This document shows, piece after piece, positions 1 through 9,500 of a stretch of DNA of 64,000 bases (its first letter is position 1; each line of letters begins with the position of its first letter). This DNA comes from Saccharibacillus sacchari DSM 19268. Lineage in GTDB: Bacteria > Bacillota > Bacilli > Paenibacillales > Paenibacillaceae. Under the pieces are notes generated by a model. It searched no databases. It saw nothing but the letters and a program-made list of their open reading frames with translations, and was not told where the DNA came from. The DNA lies in assembly GCF_000585395.1 (NCBI RefSeq), contig NZ_KK073875.1:5136274-5200273 (forward strand), written 5' to 3'. A program made the translations under genes and the position numbers.

Positions 1-261
1 TTTTTCATCACCGCTCCGGTTGCCGGGCATCTGAACGGACGGGCTGCCCACCGAAGCGGCGTTCCTCTTTGGACGGGCAGCATTCAGGACGAACTCGCCG
101 AAGCCGCCAAAGCGGCAGGCGTACCCGATGCCGGAACGTCCGGAGCCGCCATGTCCGACGCTGCAAAACCCGACGGCATGCCCGGCGAACCGCCGACGCT
201 TAAGGAACCTTCCGAGCAGCAAAGCGGACGCCAAGAGCCTCCGGAACCGAAAGAAAAGTAA
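1..261 (+). CDS. mnhG: Na+/H+ antiporter subunit G, C-terminal part (Mrp/Mnh complex)
   Basis: Only the last 86 codons are in the window; the start lies upstream. The readable N-terminal part ([11 protein letters not shown], then [12 protein letters not shown]) matches the end of the last membrane helix and the conserved tail of MnhG/MrpG/PhaG. This small subunit belongs to the multisubunit monovalent cation/proton antiporter that exports Na+ in exchange for protons. After VPLW the protein carries about 60 further residues rich in Pro, Glu, Ala and Ser, which is longer than the short hydrophilic tail usual in the family. The other mrp genes would be expected just upstream. A strong bidirectional terminator follows 9 bases after the stop. 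The assignment rests on one short conserved block, so it is good but not certain. Confidence 0.72.
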   Translation, partial: FFITAPVAGHLNGRAAHRSGVPLWTGSIQDELAEAAKAAGVPDAGTSGAAMSDAAKPDGMPGEPPTLKEPSEQQSGRQEPPEPKEK

Positions 262-270
262 ATCGATCTT

Positions 271-342
271 AAAAAAGCGCTTTTCGTCGTGAACCTCTCT
301 TCCTTATGGAAGGATCGTTCATCGCCGAAAAGCGCTTTTTTC
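271..342. terminator. Bidirectional intrinsic terminator
   Basis: A 16-base inverted repeat (aaaaaagcgcttttcg / cgaaaagcgctttttt) has an A-run on the left arm and a T-run on the right. It sits between the convergent mnhG and methyltransferase genes, so it can end transcripts from both sides. Confidence 0.85.
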
Positions 343-392
343 AACCGGAATCGAGGTATAGGACACTGGCTTATCCGTTGTATGTACAGGCG

Positions 393-1109
393 TCAAGGCT
401 TGCGGAACGTTAATCGATACTTCGCTCCTTTGCAGACTTCCTCGTACTGAACATCCAGCATGCCGGCAGGAAGCATCGTCAGAATATCGGGACGCCGAGG
501 GTCTGTTTTTTTAGCCAGGGAAATCCTCGGCTTCCGTTCGCGCTTATGCCGATCGGTTTCGTCTGCGATCAGCAGCTTGGTCCCGCTTTTGGCGACCCGA
601 ATCATTTCGCGCAGCGCTTTGGAGGGATCGCTGAAGTCGGCCAGTCCGCCGACATGATATACGCAATCGAACGACTCGCTGCGAAAAGGCAAATGCTCCG
701 CTTCACCATGAACCAACTCCGCTTCCATGCCCCACTCCTTCAAATGTCTGGCAGCTTGACGCAGCATCGCTTGGGACAAATCCAAGCCGTACAACCGCGT
801 ACCCGCGGGCAAGATCGGCAAATTCGCCCCGGTCCCGACCGAAATCTCCAACACGCGATCACCGCGCCGAATGTTCAGTTCGGACAGGAAGGTCCAGCGA
901 TAATGAATCTCTCCTCCGAAACGAAGCTTCAAATATAAGCGATACGCAAACGCATGGAAGCGCGCCAGCTTATCGGCCAAAGCCATTGCCCTGGCGTTGG
1001 TCAGTTCCATCCCCTGCGGCCGAACGGCGTGCACAAACCCGTCCTCGGTGCGCGGCAGCGGATAGGATTCCGGCTGTGTATATTCCGAAATCCGCGTCGA
1101 ATCGAACAT
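393..1109 (-). CDS. Class I SAM-dependent methyltransferase (UbiE-like)
   Basis: A 238-residue protein. The start is set at MFDSTRI because a strong GGGAGG site lies 7 bases upstream; an in-frame longer reading (MNGKTEIG) lacks such a site. Around residues 90-125 the Rossmann fold is visible: VLEISVGTGANLP is motif I of class I methyltransferases and YGLDLSQAML is motif II, followed by HGEAEHLPFRSESFD and VYHVGGLADF (motifs III/IV), with a GTKLLIADE strand late in the fold. The protein has no signal peptide or membrane segment, so it is cytosolic. The substrate cannot be read from the sequence; UbiE/MenG-like small-molecule methylation is only a family guess. It is convergent with mnhG and has no operon partner. 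Confidence 0.85.
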   Translation of the reverse strand: MFDSTRISEYTQPESYPLPRTEDGFVHAVRPQGMELTNARAMALADKLARFHAFAYRLYLKLRFGGEIHYRWTFLSELNIRRGDRVLEISVGTGANLPILPAGTRLYGLDLSQAMLRQAARHLKEWGMEAELVHGEAEHLPFRSESFDCVYHVGGLADFSDPSKALREMIRVAKSGTKLLIADETDRHKRERKPRISLAKKTDPRRPDILTMLPAGMLDVQYEEVCKGAKYRLTFRKP

Positions 1110-1261
1110 AAGGTTTCCTCCCGACTTTTCTAATTGCCTAAAGCCGATTTCCGTCTTCCCGTTCATTGTAACGCCAACCTCTCCCCAGCGGCTCCACCGA
1201 GCGATTGAACTTCATCTCCGTCTTGAGTCCTACGCGACTCCGATCGACTGATCAAGTTGCA

Positions 1262-1291
1262 GCAAAAGCCGCAGGCATACGCCGCGGCTTC
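1262..1291 (-). terminator. Weak intrinsic terminator downstream of the L7/L12-like gene
   Basis: Read on the minus strand, a GC-rich hairpin (agccgcggcgtatgcctgcggct) is followed by a short T-run. It lies just after the stop of the gene ending at 1318. Confidence 0.5.
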
Positions 1292-1317
1292 CTAGCTGGC
1301 TTATCATTGTTGGATTG

Positions 1318-1632
1318 TTAGAGCGATTCTACGTAGTTTTTAGCTTCTTTCAGCGAAAAGTTGTACATTTCCCTTGCTTCTTTGATCGCTTCGATCTTGC
1401 GCCCTTTGGCTACGAGCGAACGCAGCATCTCGTCGCCTTCCGAGGAAGATCTTGGTGCTTGTTCGCCATCACTTGATCCCATCATGGACGAAGGGCGATG
1501 GAAGCGCGGCGAATCGGCGAGCCGATTGATCTCCTCGCGTAAACTTCTTACCTCAAAACGCAGGCCGATAACCATCAGCATCAGCGAAAAAACAATAATC
1601 GCCAAAACGATGGTCGTAAAATCGAATTCCAT
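1318..1632 (-). CDS. Membrane-anchored protein with ribosomal L7/L12 C-terminal-like domain
   Basis: A 104-residue protein. The start MEFDFTTIV is chosen because AAAGGAGG lies 9 bases before it. Residues about 6-24 (TTIVLAIIVFSLMLMVIGL) form one transmembrane helix. A short coiled segment (RFEVRSLREEINRLA) and a Ser/Glu-rich linker follow. The C-terminal 35 residues (GRKIEAIKEAREMYNFSLKEAKNYVE) closely resemble the C-terminal domain of ribosomal protein L7/L12, which on the ribosome recruits translational GTPases. The protein cannot be the ribosomal stalk itself because it lacks the N-terminal dimer domain and is membrane anchored. Such fusions occur as uncharacterised proteins in Bacillales; the function is unknown. 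It is a monocistronic unit. Confidence 0.8.
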   Translation of the reverse strand: MEFDFTTIVLAIIVFSLMLMVIGLRFEVRSLREEINRLADSPRFHRPSSMMGSSDGEQAPRSSSEGDEMLRSLVAKGRKIEAIKEAREMYNFSLKEAKNYVESL

Positions 1633-1876
1633 GGACGATACCTCCTTTGAAACCATGCTCGACGAAGATGTCGAGGAAGTTCTATTTGAAGGGGAAGCTT
1701 AAAACAGAAAAATCCTCGGCATTCGGGCTTGCATGTTTTCCTTTTTTAAAAATAGGATTCACTTCCGTTAATTCAAGTTTGTCTGCTTTCATTATACACG
1801 TATGGGCATGGAAAACCGATTCTATCGTTAGTATGTATAGCGGAAAAAAGAGTTGCATATTGCACAGTCGGTTCGT

Positions 1877-2041
1877 TTATTTGATGTTTATATTCATTGC
1901 GGAACGGGCCATTTTTTCTTTCAAGATCTCGTGGAATGTTCGTTCCTGGTCGCCGTTGGTGTTTTTCTGAGGCGATGCTGCCGGTTGCGGTCTGGTGTAT
2001 TGAGAATGAAAAGCCATTAGGTTATGTACGCTCATATTCAT
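1877..2041 (-). CDS. Small hypothetical protein (54 aa)
   Basis: The start MNMSVHNLM is supported by a TCGGGAGGG site 9 bases upstream. The protein is hydrophilic, with a Gln/Pro/Asn-rich middle (RPQPAASPQKN) and a short predicted helix (TFHEILKEKMA) near the end. It has no signal peptide, cysteine or metal motif. The helix is loosely like the FxEVLxEK segments of small flagellar-operon proteins, but this is too short to support a call. No neighbour shares its direction closely. It is considered real mainly because of the ribosome-binding site. An upstream in-frame extension (MSLKRECNK) has no comparable site. Confidence 0.5.
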   Translation of the reverse strand: MNMSVHNLMAFHSQYTRPQPAASPQKNTNGDQERTFHEILKEKMARSAMNINIK

Positions 2042-2593
2042 AAGTAGATGTCCCTCCCGAGGAATGTAGGACGCGAATGCAAAGTCAATTTTATTGCATT
2101 CGCGCTTTAAGGACATGCCTTCAAGTTTCGCTATACTGCGTGTGAAGACACATCGTCAGTACTCTGTACCAAAAGAAGGTAAGGTTACGCTCGGACGAAC
2201 GTAAACCCATTATTAAAATTGGCACAGAATATTAGGTCGCTCTCTTCTATGTACGACTATATAACCCGGGATAGTTAAAAATAAACCGCTTTTACGGGAA
2301 TCAGGGACAAAGGTGGAGCATTTAAACGCAAATCGCAACCGAAGCCATGGCTTCTAAGACTGTATGACTAGGTTGCATTAAAAGCATCTTTTTTTGGAAA
2401 ACAATCTAAATAAAAGTCGATTCCGAGCCTAATGGCGGGATAAATCCAGAAAAAGCCCGGCCTAGCGAATCAGAACGTAAAATGATGCGGGTCAAAGCGT
2501 AAACTTCTGGTAAACATGGCATCCAACGTGTATAATCAGCGTAGTCAAGTTCCACCGGACGTTAAGTTTATAGAGAGGAATGGAAAATCGTTC
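2042..2593. other. Intergenic region with possible structured leader RNA
   Basis: This is 550 bases without a gene between divergent transcription units. The notable part is 2300-2396. A stem GCAACC (2335-2340) / GGTTGC (2371-2376) encloses a perfect GAAGCC-at-GGCTTC hairpin (2341-2354), and a T-run follows at 2388-2395. The order CAGGGACAAA, ACGCAAA, CTAAG, GGTTGC resembles a degenerate c-di-GMP-I aptamer, but the first hairpin with its GNRA loop is not convincing. No other element was recognised. Confidence 0.25.
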
Positions 2594-3823
2594 ATGAAAT
2601 CGACAGAAAAATGGGGAGCATTCGTCCTTAGCGCAGCCGTGCTGCTAAGCGCTCCCGGCTATGCAGATGCTGCAGGAACTCTGACGGGTAGCGAACTCCC
2701 TCAGCCTTCTTGGACCTCGGCAGCTGTATACGATACATCGTCTGCCTCAGCTCACGATATCCGCTTCATCAAATCCCGCAGCCTCGTCTACGCCCACACC
2801 GTGCAGAGCATCAAAAAAAACAGCTCCAAAACGTCGTACGACTGGTATTTGGAAAGTGTTACGGCTTTTGATGCCGCTACCGGAGTCAAAAAGTGGTCCC
2901 GGACCTTCCATGAGAAAAGCGGTCCGTACACGATTGCCAGCTCCCTCCTTTATGCGGAGAACGGCACGGTTTATTTCACGGGAACCTTTTCGGACAAGAC
3001 CCAAAAAATCTACGCGATTCGAGCCGACGGCAAAGAAGCGTGGAATCGATCTATTCCGTTCGGAAGCCAGGTCTATATGCTAGGCGACGAAAGCTTGTTT
3101 ATTGCATCGCCCCAAGGACCGGATAAGCGCGGAATCGTCAAAACGACAGCCGTACACTGCGATGCGACAGGCAAGACATTGGCATCCAAAACCCTGACAG
3201 GAAGCGTTTTGACGGCAGAAGGGGAGCGCATTGTCGTCGATACGAGTCGTCTGGTCAAAATGAGCAACAAAGACTGGGACCGCTCGCCAAGCCCTTCTGT
3301 CGAAGTCTACGCTCCTGATCTGAAGCGCATCTATACGTACAAATTCCCGGCAAGCGTCAATCTGCTCGGCGACGGCGGCGGCCAACCGATCTTGGTCCAA
3401 GACGACGGCACCGTTATTTTCCGAGGCTCGATCACGGGAACCGTCAACAAATTATTCGCTTTCTCGCCCGAGGGCCGTCTGCTATGGGGCCGCGTCATCC
3501 CTGCCGATTCCGTCATCTTGTCGACCGGCAACGGATACGTCACCTATTCCAACCGCAAACTCGCTTCTTTTGAACTGGACGGAAAAAAGGCCGAACGTAC
3601 CCTGACCGACGAACCCGGCCAGATCGTCGTACTCGAACGCTCCGACGACGGCGAGTTGCAGGTAGATATGGCGGAAACGCTCTACATCCTTGATCCCGAC
3701 ACCCTGGACATCACCCGTGCCGTATCCAATCTCCCGTTGCGTTCCGACTATGCCTTCGCATACGCCGGAAACGTACTCTACGCCGCCGAATCCGGTTCTT
3801 TGGTGAAATACGCTTTGGATTGA
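2594..3823 (+). CDS. Secreted PQQ-like beta-propeller repeat protein
   Basis: A 409-residue protein. The start MKSTEKWG is chosen because a typical signal peptide follows (charged start, hydrophobic FVLSAAVLLSAPGYA, cleavage near ADA-AG) and a GAGAGG site precedes it; an upstream in-frame ATG at 2516 would bury the signal peptide. The mature protein consists of repeated beta units such as VTAFDAATGVKKWSRTF, YAIRADGKEAWNRSIPF and FAFSPEGRLLWGRVIP, which are the W-docking repeats of the PQQ-like (quinoprotein-fold) propellers. No quinone-binding residues are apparent, so a binding or scaffolding role outside the membrane is more likely than an enzyme. It is followed by an intrinsic terminator and stands alone. 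An upstream structured leader is possible. Confidence 0.78.
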   Translation: MKSTEKWGAFVLSAAVLLSAPGYADAAGTLTGSELPQPSWTSAAVYDTSSASAHDIRFIKSRSLVYAHTVQSIKKNSSKTSYDWYLESVTAFDAATGVKKWSRTFHEKSGPYTIASSLLYAENGTVYFTGTFSDKTQKIYAIRADGKEAWNRSIPFGSQVYMLGDESLFIASPQGPDKRGIVKTTAVHCDATGKTLASKTLTGSVLTAEGERIVVDTSRLVKMSNKDWDRSPSPSVEVYAPDLKRIYTYKFPASVNLLGDGGGQPILVQDDGTVIFRGSITGTVNKLFAFSPEGRLLWGRVIPADSVILSTGNGYVTYSNRKLASFELDGKKAERTLTDEPGQIVVLERSDDGELQVDMAETLYILDPDTLDITRAVSNLPLRSDYAFAYAGNVLYAAESGSLVKYALD

Positions 3824-3886
3824 TCCTCCACTATATCGATCCTCAACTATATAGAAGAACTTTAATTCCATACGATCTACACCCCC

Positions 3887-3918
3887 AGATCTTCGCTACT
3901 AAGCGAAGATCTTTTTTT
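3887..3918 (+). terminator. Intrinsic terminator of the beta-propeller gene
   Basis: A perfect 11-bp stem (agatcttcgct / agcgaagatct) with a 4-base loop is followed by seven T. Confidence 0.9.
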
Positions 3919-3967
3919 GCCCTTATTCCCTGCCCTCCTTCCCCCTACCCATCTTTGAAACGTTGCA

Positions 3968-4146
3968 GCAGCGGAGGGGGAAATTCAGCGAAATACAGGT
4001 TTTCAAAGAAAACCTGCGGTAACATCCAGCGTAATGTTGACGCCTTTGAACTCGTAAAGCTGCAAGCTTTATGAGTGAGATAGCGTCTTAAAGCATTTCG
4101 AAGAAATGCACTTCGGAAGCATACGCTGGAAATTTTTCCTGCAGCG
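3968..4146. repeat. Interspersed palindromic repeat, copy A
   Basis: The element begins with GCGGAGGGGGAAATT and ends with an inverted, diverged copy near AATTTTTCCTGCAGC. Inside are a TGAAATACAGG-type block, GACGCCTTTGAAC, and an inner hairpin ACTCGTAAAGCT / AGCTTTATGAGT. The same order is found, inverted, at 29054-29193 (copy B, strongly similar over about 120 bases) and in shorter form at 33753-33863 (copy C). It encodes no plausible protein and fills most of the gap before the glsB-like gene. Confidence 0.75.
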
Positions 4147-4278
4147 TCTCGCACCCGTTTCAAAAATGTAACCTTTTCAACTGTTTCAAAATTAAATTTT
4201 CAAGTTGTTATTCAAATGCTTGCTAGAAGGTTAAATTGTATTTGAAGCAAACAAAAACATAAGCGGAGGCGATACAAA

Positions 4279-4539
4279 ATGGGCATTATCTGGTCGTTAA
4301 TTATCGGCGGGGTTATCGGTTGGTTGGCCGGTCTCATCGTGGGCAGAGATATTCCTGGAGGCATCATCGGGAACATCATCGCCGGTTTCATCGGCGGTTG
4401 GCTTGGCGGAGTCATTCTTGGAGAAATGGGTCCGGAAATCGGAGGATTCTACATTATTCCGGCATTGATCGGTGCGATCGTTCTGGTAGCGGTTGTGAGC
4501 CTGATCATGCGTTCGGTTGGCCGCAGAAACAGAGCCTAA
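4279..4539 (+). CDS. GlsB/YeaQ/YmgE-family small membrane protein
   Basis: An 86-residue protein with an AAGCGGAGGCGA ribosome-binding site. It is almost entirely hydrophobic with three predicted helices: residues 2-22 (IIWSLIIGGVIGWLAGLIVG), 28-48 (GIIGNIIAGFIGGWLGGVIL) and 55-78 (FYIIPALIGAIVLVAVVSLIM). The Gly-rich pattern GxIxGWLA and GxxGNIxxGFIGGWLG is the signature of the transglycosylase-associated (Pfam Transgly_assoc) family, a small group of stress-related membrane proteins; GlsB helps anchor Asp23 in Staphylococcus. The length fits the family exactly. It is monocistronic, with repeat copy A upstream and a terminator downstream. Its molecular role here is unknown. Confidence 0.88.
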   Translation: MGIIWSLIIGGVIGWLAGLIVGRDIPGGIIGNIIAGFIGGWLGGVILGEMGPEIGGFYIIPALIGAIVLVAVVSLIMRSVGRRNRA

Positions 4540-4612
4540 CCGAATCATTCCTTTAAAAAAACCAGCCAGAACGCCTGAACGGTTTTCATCGAAAATCGTC
4601 CGCGTACTGCAC

Positions 4613-4653
4613 AAAAAGAGCGCATCCCGTAAACACGGAATGCGCTCTTTTTG
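4613..4653. terminator. Bidirectional terminator between glsB-like gene and chemoreceptor
   Basis: The arms aaaaagagcgcatcccgt / acggaatgcgctcttttt form a long stem with A- and T-runs at the ends, between convergent genes. Confidence 0.9.
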
Positions 4654-4691
4654 CATGTACGATAGATCATGATTAATCGCTACTTTACCTA

Positions 4692-5939
4692 TTAATTGGC
4701 AGTTTGCAATTCCCGGAAGTGTTCAACGGCCTGCTTGACGCCGCCCGTCAATTCGGACAATCCGCTCACCGTTTCGGACAATTGCTGCATGCTCGCCAGC
4801 TGCTCTTCCGCAGCCTGACACACGGTTGCCACTTCTTCCGAAGTGCTGGCTACCATTTCTTCCGCGTGGGTAATCGTATCGCTCACCTGCTCCGTGTGTG
4901 CGGCAATTTGCTCCACGGCAGCCGATACATCCTGCATCTGCATATTAACTTCGTCAACCGCTGCCTGAATGAACTGGAAGGAACGTCCGACTTCTTCCAG
5001 CGATCCGATCCCTTCTTTCATATCGCCGGCGACTTGAGACGAAGTATCGACAACCTCGTTCGTATCTTTCTGAATGCTCGCATTGATCGTGGACACCCGC
5101 TTCGCCGATTCCGAAGATTGTTCCGCCAATTTGCGAACTTCCGAAGCGATAACGGAGAACCCTTGCCCGTATTCGCCCGCACGTGCCGCTTCGATTGCCG
5201 CATTCAAGGCAAGCAAATGCGTTTGCGAAGCAATTTCGGTGATAATGCTTACGAAATATTCGATCTCTCCGGACTTCTCGTCGAGACGGTTAACTTGCTC
5301 AAGCAGCGTCTGAATGCTGCTGTCCGTCTTCCGAACCTGATTCATCGCGCTGACCAACTGCTGATAACCGGAAGAAGCCTGTTCGGAAGTGATTAATGTC
5401 GCGCTTGCGACTTCATCCGCGCTTCCGGCTACCTGCTGAACGGCTGCCGACATTTCGTTAGTCGTACGCGAGATTTCTTTCATTTTTGCCGTTTGCTCAC
5501 CGGAACGCGTCGCCGCGCTGCGAGCCGATTCGGTGATCAGATCTGATACGAATACGCCGACATCCGCGTTAGCTTTGACTTGCTCGACATTCTGATCGAT
5601 CTCCAGCAAATAATCCTGCATCCGTTCCATCGCTTTTTGCGAAGCATGGCCCGGTTCGTCGACTTCTGCTTCTGCCGAAGCCGCCACAGCGCTTTCGGTC
5701 GCTCCAACCGCCGCAAAATGCTGGTTCATCTCTTCCGCTCTGCGATCCATCGCGCGCAGTACGAGCCAGATTCCGGATACGAAGGCTCCGCCGCCCACGA
5801 CCGCGGCCAAAATGATTCCCGGCACGAAGCTTCCCCAACCTCGGCCCGGCATCATAAACAGAAAGGCAATCGCAACTTCCAACAGCGCAACAGCTGCCGC
5901 GCCGGTTAAAATCATACGTTTGTTAGCCTGTGTATTCAT
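4692..5939 (-). CDS. Methyl-accepting chemotaxis-type signalling protein without sensor domain
   Basis: A 415-residue protein. Two hydrophobic segments lie at residues 9-31 and 39-63 with only a few residues between them, so there is no periplasmic/extracellular ligand domain. No clear HAMP follows; a linker of about 60 residues leads into the coiled-coil signalling domain (about 125-415). The hairpin tip [19 protein letters not shown] is the conserved CheA/CheW contact of chemoreceptors, with long heptad helices on both sides. It should relay a membrane or cytoplasmic signal to the CheA kinase. Translation starts after GGTGGGGGAC. It is monocistronic and convergent with the glsB-like gene. 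A second chemoreceptor lies at 60995-62395. Confidence 0.9.
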   Translation of the reverse strand: MNTQANKRMILTGAAAVALLEVAIAFLFMMPGRGWGSFVPGIILAAVVGGGAFVSGIWLVLRAMDRRAEEMNQHFAAVGATESAVAASAEAEVDEPGHASQKAMERMQDYLLEIDQNVEQVKANADVGVFVSDLITESARSAATRSGEQTAKMKEISRTTNEMSAAVQQVAGSADEVASATLITSEQASSGYQQLVSAMNQVRKTDSSIQTLLEQVNRLDEKSGEIEYFVSIITEIASQTHLLALNAAIEAARAGEYGQGFSVIASEVRKLAEQSSESAKRVSTINASIQKDTNEVVDTSSQVAGDMKEGIGSLEEVGRSFQFIQAAVDEVNMQMQDVSAAVEQIAAHTEQVSDTITHAEEMVASTSEEVATVCQAAEEQLASMQQLSETVSGLSELTGGVKQAVEHFRELQTAN

Positions 5940-5970
5940 TGTCCCCCACCATTCCCCTCCGAACGTCTAC

Positions 5971-5996
5971 AAAAAAAGCCCGGGTATACCGGGCTT
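5971..5996 (-). terminator. Intrinsic terminator of the gene at 6098-6442
   Basis: On the minus strand, agcccggtatacccgggct is followed by seven T. Confidence 0.85.
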
Positions 5997-6097
5997 AGGC
6001 ACGTCAGAAAGTCCGTTACAGCCACTGAACGGATTCTTTCCAAGCGACAAACTTCAAGTTGCTTTGACAAACAGAAGAGCCGAAAACAGCCAGTCTT

Positions 6098-6442
6098 TTA
6101 GCTGTTCAGGTAAGCTTCCGCTTCATCAAGTTTTTCGAACGACACGACGATGTCGCCGAACATGCGCTTCATTTGCATTTTCGATACCGCGGAACCTGTG
6201 TAGTATGCCCATTTCGTCAGGCCTTTTTGCACGGACATCTCGCCCAGCGGAGCCAGCGCTACCGCGACTTCTTGCGTGAACAATTTGCCTTTGCTCAGAT
6301 CGGTCAGGCCCGTGAAGCCGGGTTTTACTTTTGCCAGTTCAGCTTTGTACTGCGTGTTGTAGGCTTCAACTTCATCCATCGTAATGCTTTCTACGGTGCA
6401 AACAAGACGATTTTTAGCTGGAATATATTCGATCTTAAACAT
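6098..6442 (-). CDS. Hypothetical cytosolic protein (114 aa), possibly STAS/SpoIIAA-like
   Basis: A 114-residue soluble protein starting MFKIEYIPA, with a CGAGGGGG site upstream. The pattern is beta-rich at the N-terminus (FKIEYIPAKNRLVCTVESI), then a helix (MDEVEAYNTQYKAELAKV), a strand with FTGLTDLSKG, another helix, a strand with KWAYYTGSAV and a final helix (KLDEAEAYLNS). This alternation and the FTGLTDLS segment are reminiscent of SpoIIAA-like/STAS folds, but no catalytic or phosphorylated residue can be pointed to. It is transcribed alone, between its own terminator and the NRPS gene. The function is not recognised. Confidence 0.65.
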   Translation of the reverse strand: MFKIEYIPAKNRLVCTVESITMDEVEAYNTQYKAELAKVKPGFTGLTDLSKGKLFTQEVAVALAPLGEMSVQKGLTKWAYYTGSAVSKMQMKRMFGDIVVSFEKLDEAEAYLNS

Positions 6443-6559
6443 GGAAAATCCCCCTCGATTCAGATATGTGGCCTCAAGTTCTAGTGTACTAAAAAAAATG
6501 TCGAATTCAAAGCAAAAAATTGCATTTTTTCATTTAAATTCTTTCTTTTCATTCAAATG

Positions 6560-9500
6560 TCACTTTAGGAATGACGTCTCCTTTGCATAACGGATCATCT
6601 TCGAAATGAGCGCCTCATCCATAGCCTTCCATTTGAAGCCAAGCCGCTCTAAATAAGCAACCGTACGGTCTGAAGCAACTTCGAATCGCGTTTGAATTTG
6701 CGCGCTTTCCAACCACCCGTAGTGCAGCATAATTTTGTCGATCTCGGAACGAGACTCTCCGGACTGGAATTTCTCGATAAGTTCGTCGACAAATTTTGCG
6801 AATTCTAACGGTCGGACTTTATACTCAACCTGCTCGGCCGTCAAAATTCGATGCATGCTTTCCAAGTTCGGATTCAACAAATGGAACGTCTCATTCCGGA
6901 GATTCTCCGGCTGCATCAGCAACAGAATCGATTGGCTGATTCCGTCCACGTAAGAGAAGTCCGTATCCGGCGCAAGCTCAGGCACCATGCCCAGATGAAT
7001 AAACGACTGCATCATCGTGTAAAAGGCATTTTCCCCGATATTCTCCTGGAATCGGCCAGTATCCGAATGGAATACGACATTGCCGAGGCGATAAATGCTG
7101 GTTCGCAAACCCCGCTCTCTCGCTTGAACGACTCGCTCCTCCGCTTCGAACTTGGTCTTCGCGTAATAATTCTCGTATTCTTGTCCGAGATTAAGATCGT
7201 ATTCGCCGAAGAACGCTTCTTCCCGTCCGGGAATAACCCCTGTGGCTACGCCCAGCGTAGAAATATGGTGGACGTCTTTTTTTCGATCCGACTCGGCCAA
7301 TTGCAGCAAGCGCTCGGTAGCCTCGACATTATGCCGCTTAAAGTCCTCGTAACTGCCGTAATGCTTTACCGTTGCCGCAGCATGCACAATCGCATCCGTT
7401 TCCTGCTGCAATCGCGCATAAGCAGCTTCGGATAGACCCAGATGTTCTTCGGACAAATCCCCGCTTAACACGTGAAGCCTCGGCATCGCCTCTTCCAACG
7501 AGCCTGTACCGAAGTAGAAATCAAGCTTGCTCCGAATTCGTCGGAACGCTTGAGCATCATCGTCTCCGCGCACAATCGCGTAGATGTGCCAATTCGTTTG
7601 CATGAGCATATCGCGCAGAACATGCACCCCGACATAGCCCGTAGCCCCCGTCAGCAGAACGCCCTCATAGCCGCGAAGTTGGGTCAGATCAACAGACGTC
7701 GCATCTTCGTTAGCCTGGCGTCGATACGTTTCGCGAGCTGCTACTAAGGTATCCTCGCCCTGTTTCCGGCTAGCTTCCTTCAATTCGGCGAGCTTTTCCG
7801 CCATGCGGTTCGATGCGGGCTTGACCACAGCTGCCAGCTCCGCCAAAGTCTGATGCTCGAATACATCGTTAATGCTAAGTTCAAACTGTTCTTGCAGACG
7901 GGCGACCATAACGGCGGCTTTCAAAGAATGACCGCCCAGCTCAAAGAAGTTATCATCGCGTCCAACGCGGCCTACACCCAACACGCTCTGCCAAACGGTT
8001 GCGATCTTTTGCTCCGTTTCGCTTTGCGGCGCGGCATATTCTGCATTTGCCAGCATCTCGCCCGGCTGCGGCTCAGGCAGCGCACGGCGGTCGATCTTCC
8101 CGTTCGGGGTCAACGGCATCGCGTCCAACTGCACGAAGTAAGACGGAATCATATAATCCGGCAACCGGTTCGCCAGATGCTCTCGCAGCTCCCGCTGGGT
8201 CGCATGAGCCGTCGAAGCGATATACGCGCACAGGTATTTTCCGCCCGCCGCATCTTCCTTGGCCAGCACGATGGTTTCTTTGACCGAGAAATGCTCCAGC
8301 AATGCCGTCTCGATCTCGCCCAATTCGATCCGGAATCCTCGAATCTTGACCTGGTGGTCCAGTCGACCGAGGAATTCCAGTTCGCCGCCTCCGTTCCAAC
8401 GCGCCAAATCGCCTGTTTTGTACATGCGGCCTCCCGCTTCGAACGGATCGTTCAAATAACGTTCCGCAGTCAGCTCCGGTTGATTGTAATAGCCGCGTCC
8501 CACGCATTCGCCCGCAATATACAGCTCGCCCGCCGTGCCTTTCGGCTGGAGATGCAGCGCATCGTTCAGGATGTAAACGCGCGTATTGGTAATCGGTTTG
8601 CCAATCGGAGGCAGCTCGGGAATCGCGCCCGCAGGATCAAGGGTATGCGCGGTCGCGACATGCGTTTCCGAAGGCCCGTAGTGATTATGCAGGAAAATGC
8701 CGTTGCGACGCAGATGCTCTTGGAATTTTTCCGGCACGACCAACTGCTCGCCTGCCGTTACGATATGGCGAATGCAGGTCGGGAAGCGTTCTTCGTATTC
8801 TTTTTCGCTCAAAATAAATTTCAGGAACGATACCGGCATGAACAATACGCTGATCTGCTGCTGCTCGATCAGATCCAGCAGCCGGCCGACTTCGCGTCTC
8901 ATTTCGCTGCGAATCATGCACAACGTGCCTCCGGCAAGCAGCGTTGACCAGATCTCCTGCGAACAGACGTCGAAGCTGAGCGTCGTGAATTGCAGCACCC
9001 GCGCCGTATAATCGATATTGGTCCGCGTATATTCGTAATGCATCAGATTCATCATATTGCGGTGCTCCAACATGACGCCCTTCGGACGGCCGGTCGTGCC
9101 CGACGTATAAATGACGTAAAGCAAATCGCCGGCTGTCGAACGAACTTCCGGATTATCCGTGTGCGGCGAATAGGCATCCGCTTCATCCAAATACAGAGAA
9201 GTTCCGTCAAATCGAAGTTTGCCTGCCAGGTGGCGTTGGGTCAAAAGCAGATCCGATCCGCTGTTCTCCATCATGTATCGGATACGGTCTTCCGGATATT
9301 CCGGGTCGATCGGAACATAAGCTCCGCCTGCTTTCAAAATGCCCAGCAGTCCGATAATCATTTCCGGCGAACGATCCAACATCAGGCCTACCAATTTATC
9401 GGCCGCAACGCCTTTTTCGATAAGCGTGTGCGCAAGACGGTTGGACCGTTCGTTTAATTCCGCGTAAGTCAGCGATATGCCTTCGAAAGTAACCGCCGGA

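Noticed and set aside
3945..4163. Minus-strand 72-codon open frame over repeat copy A
   Set aside because: It consists of the palindromic repeat and resembles the equally spurious frame over copy B.
7853..8947. Plus-strand open frame of 364 codons inside the NRPS gene
   Set aside because: It is antisense to a well-supported NRPS, lacks a ribosome-binding site and recognisable domains, and results from high GC.
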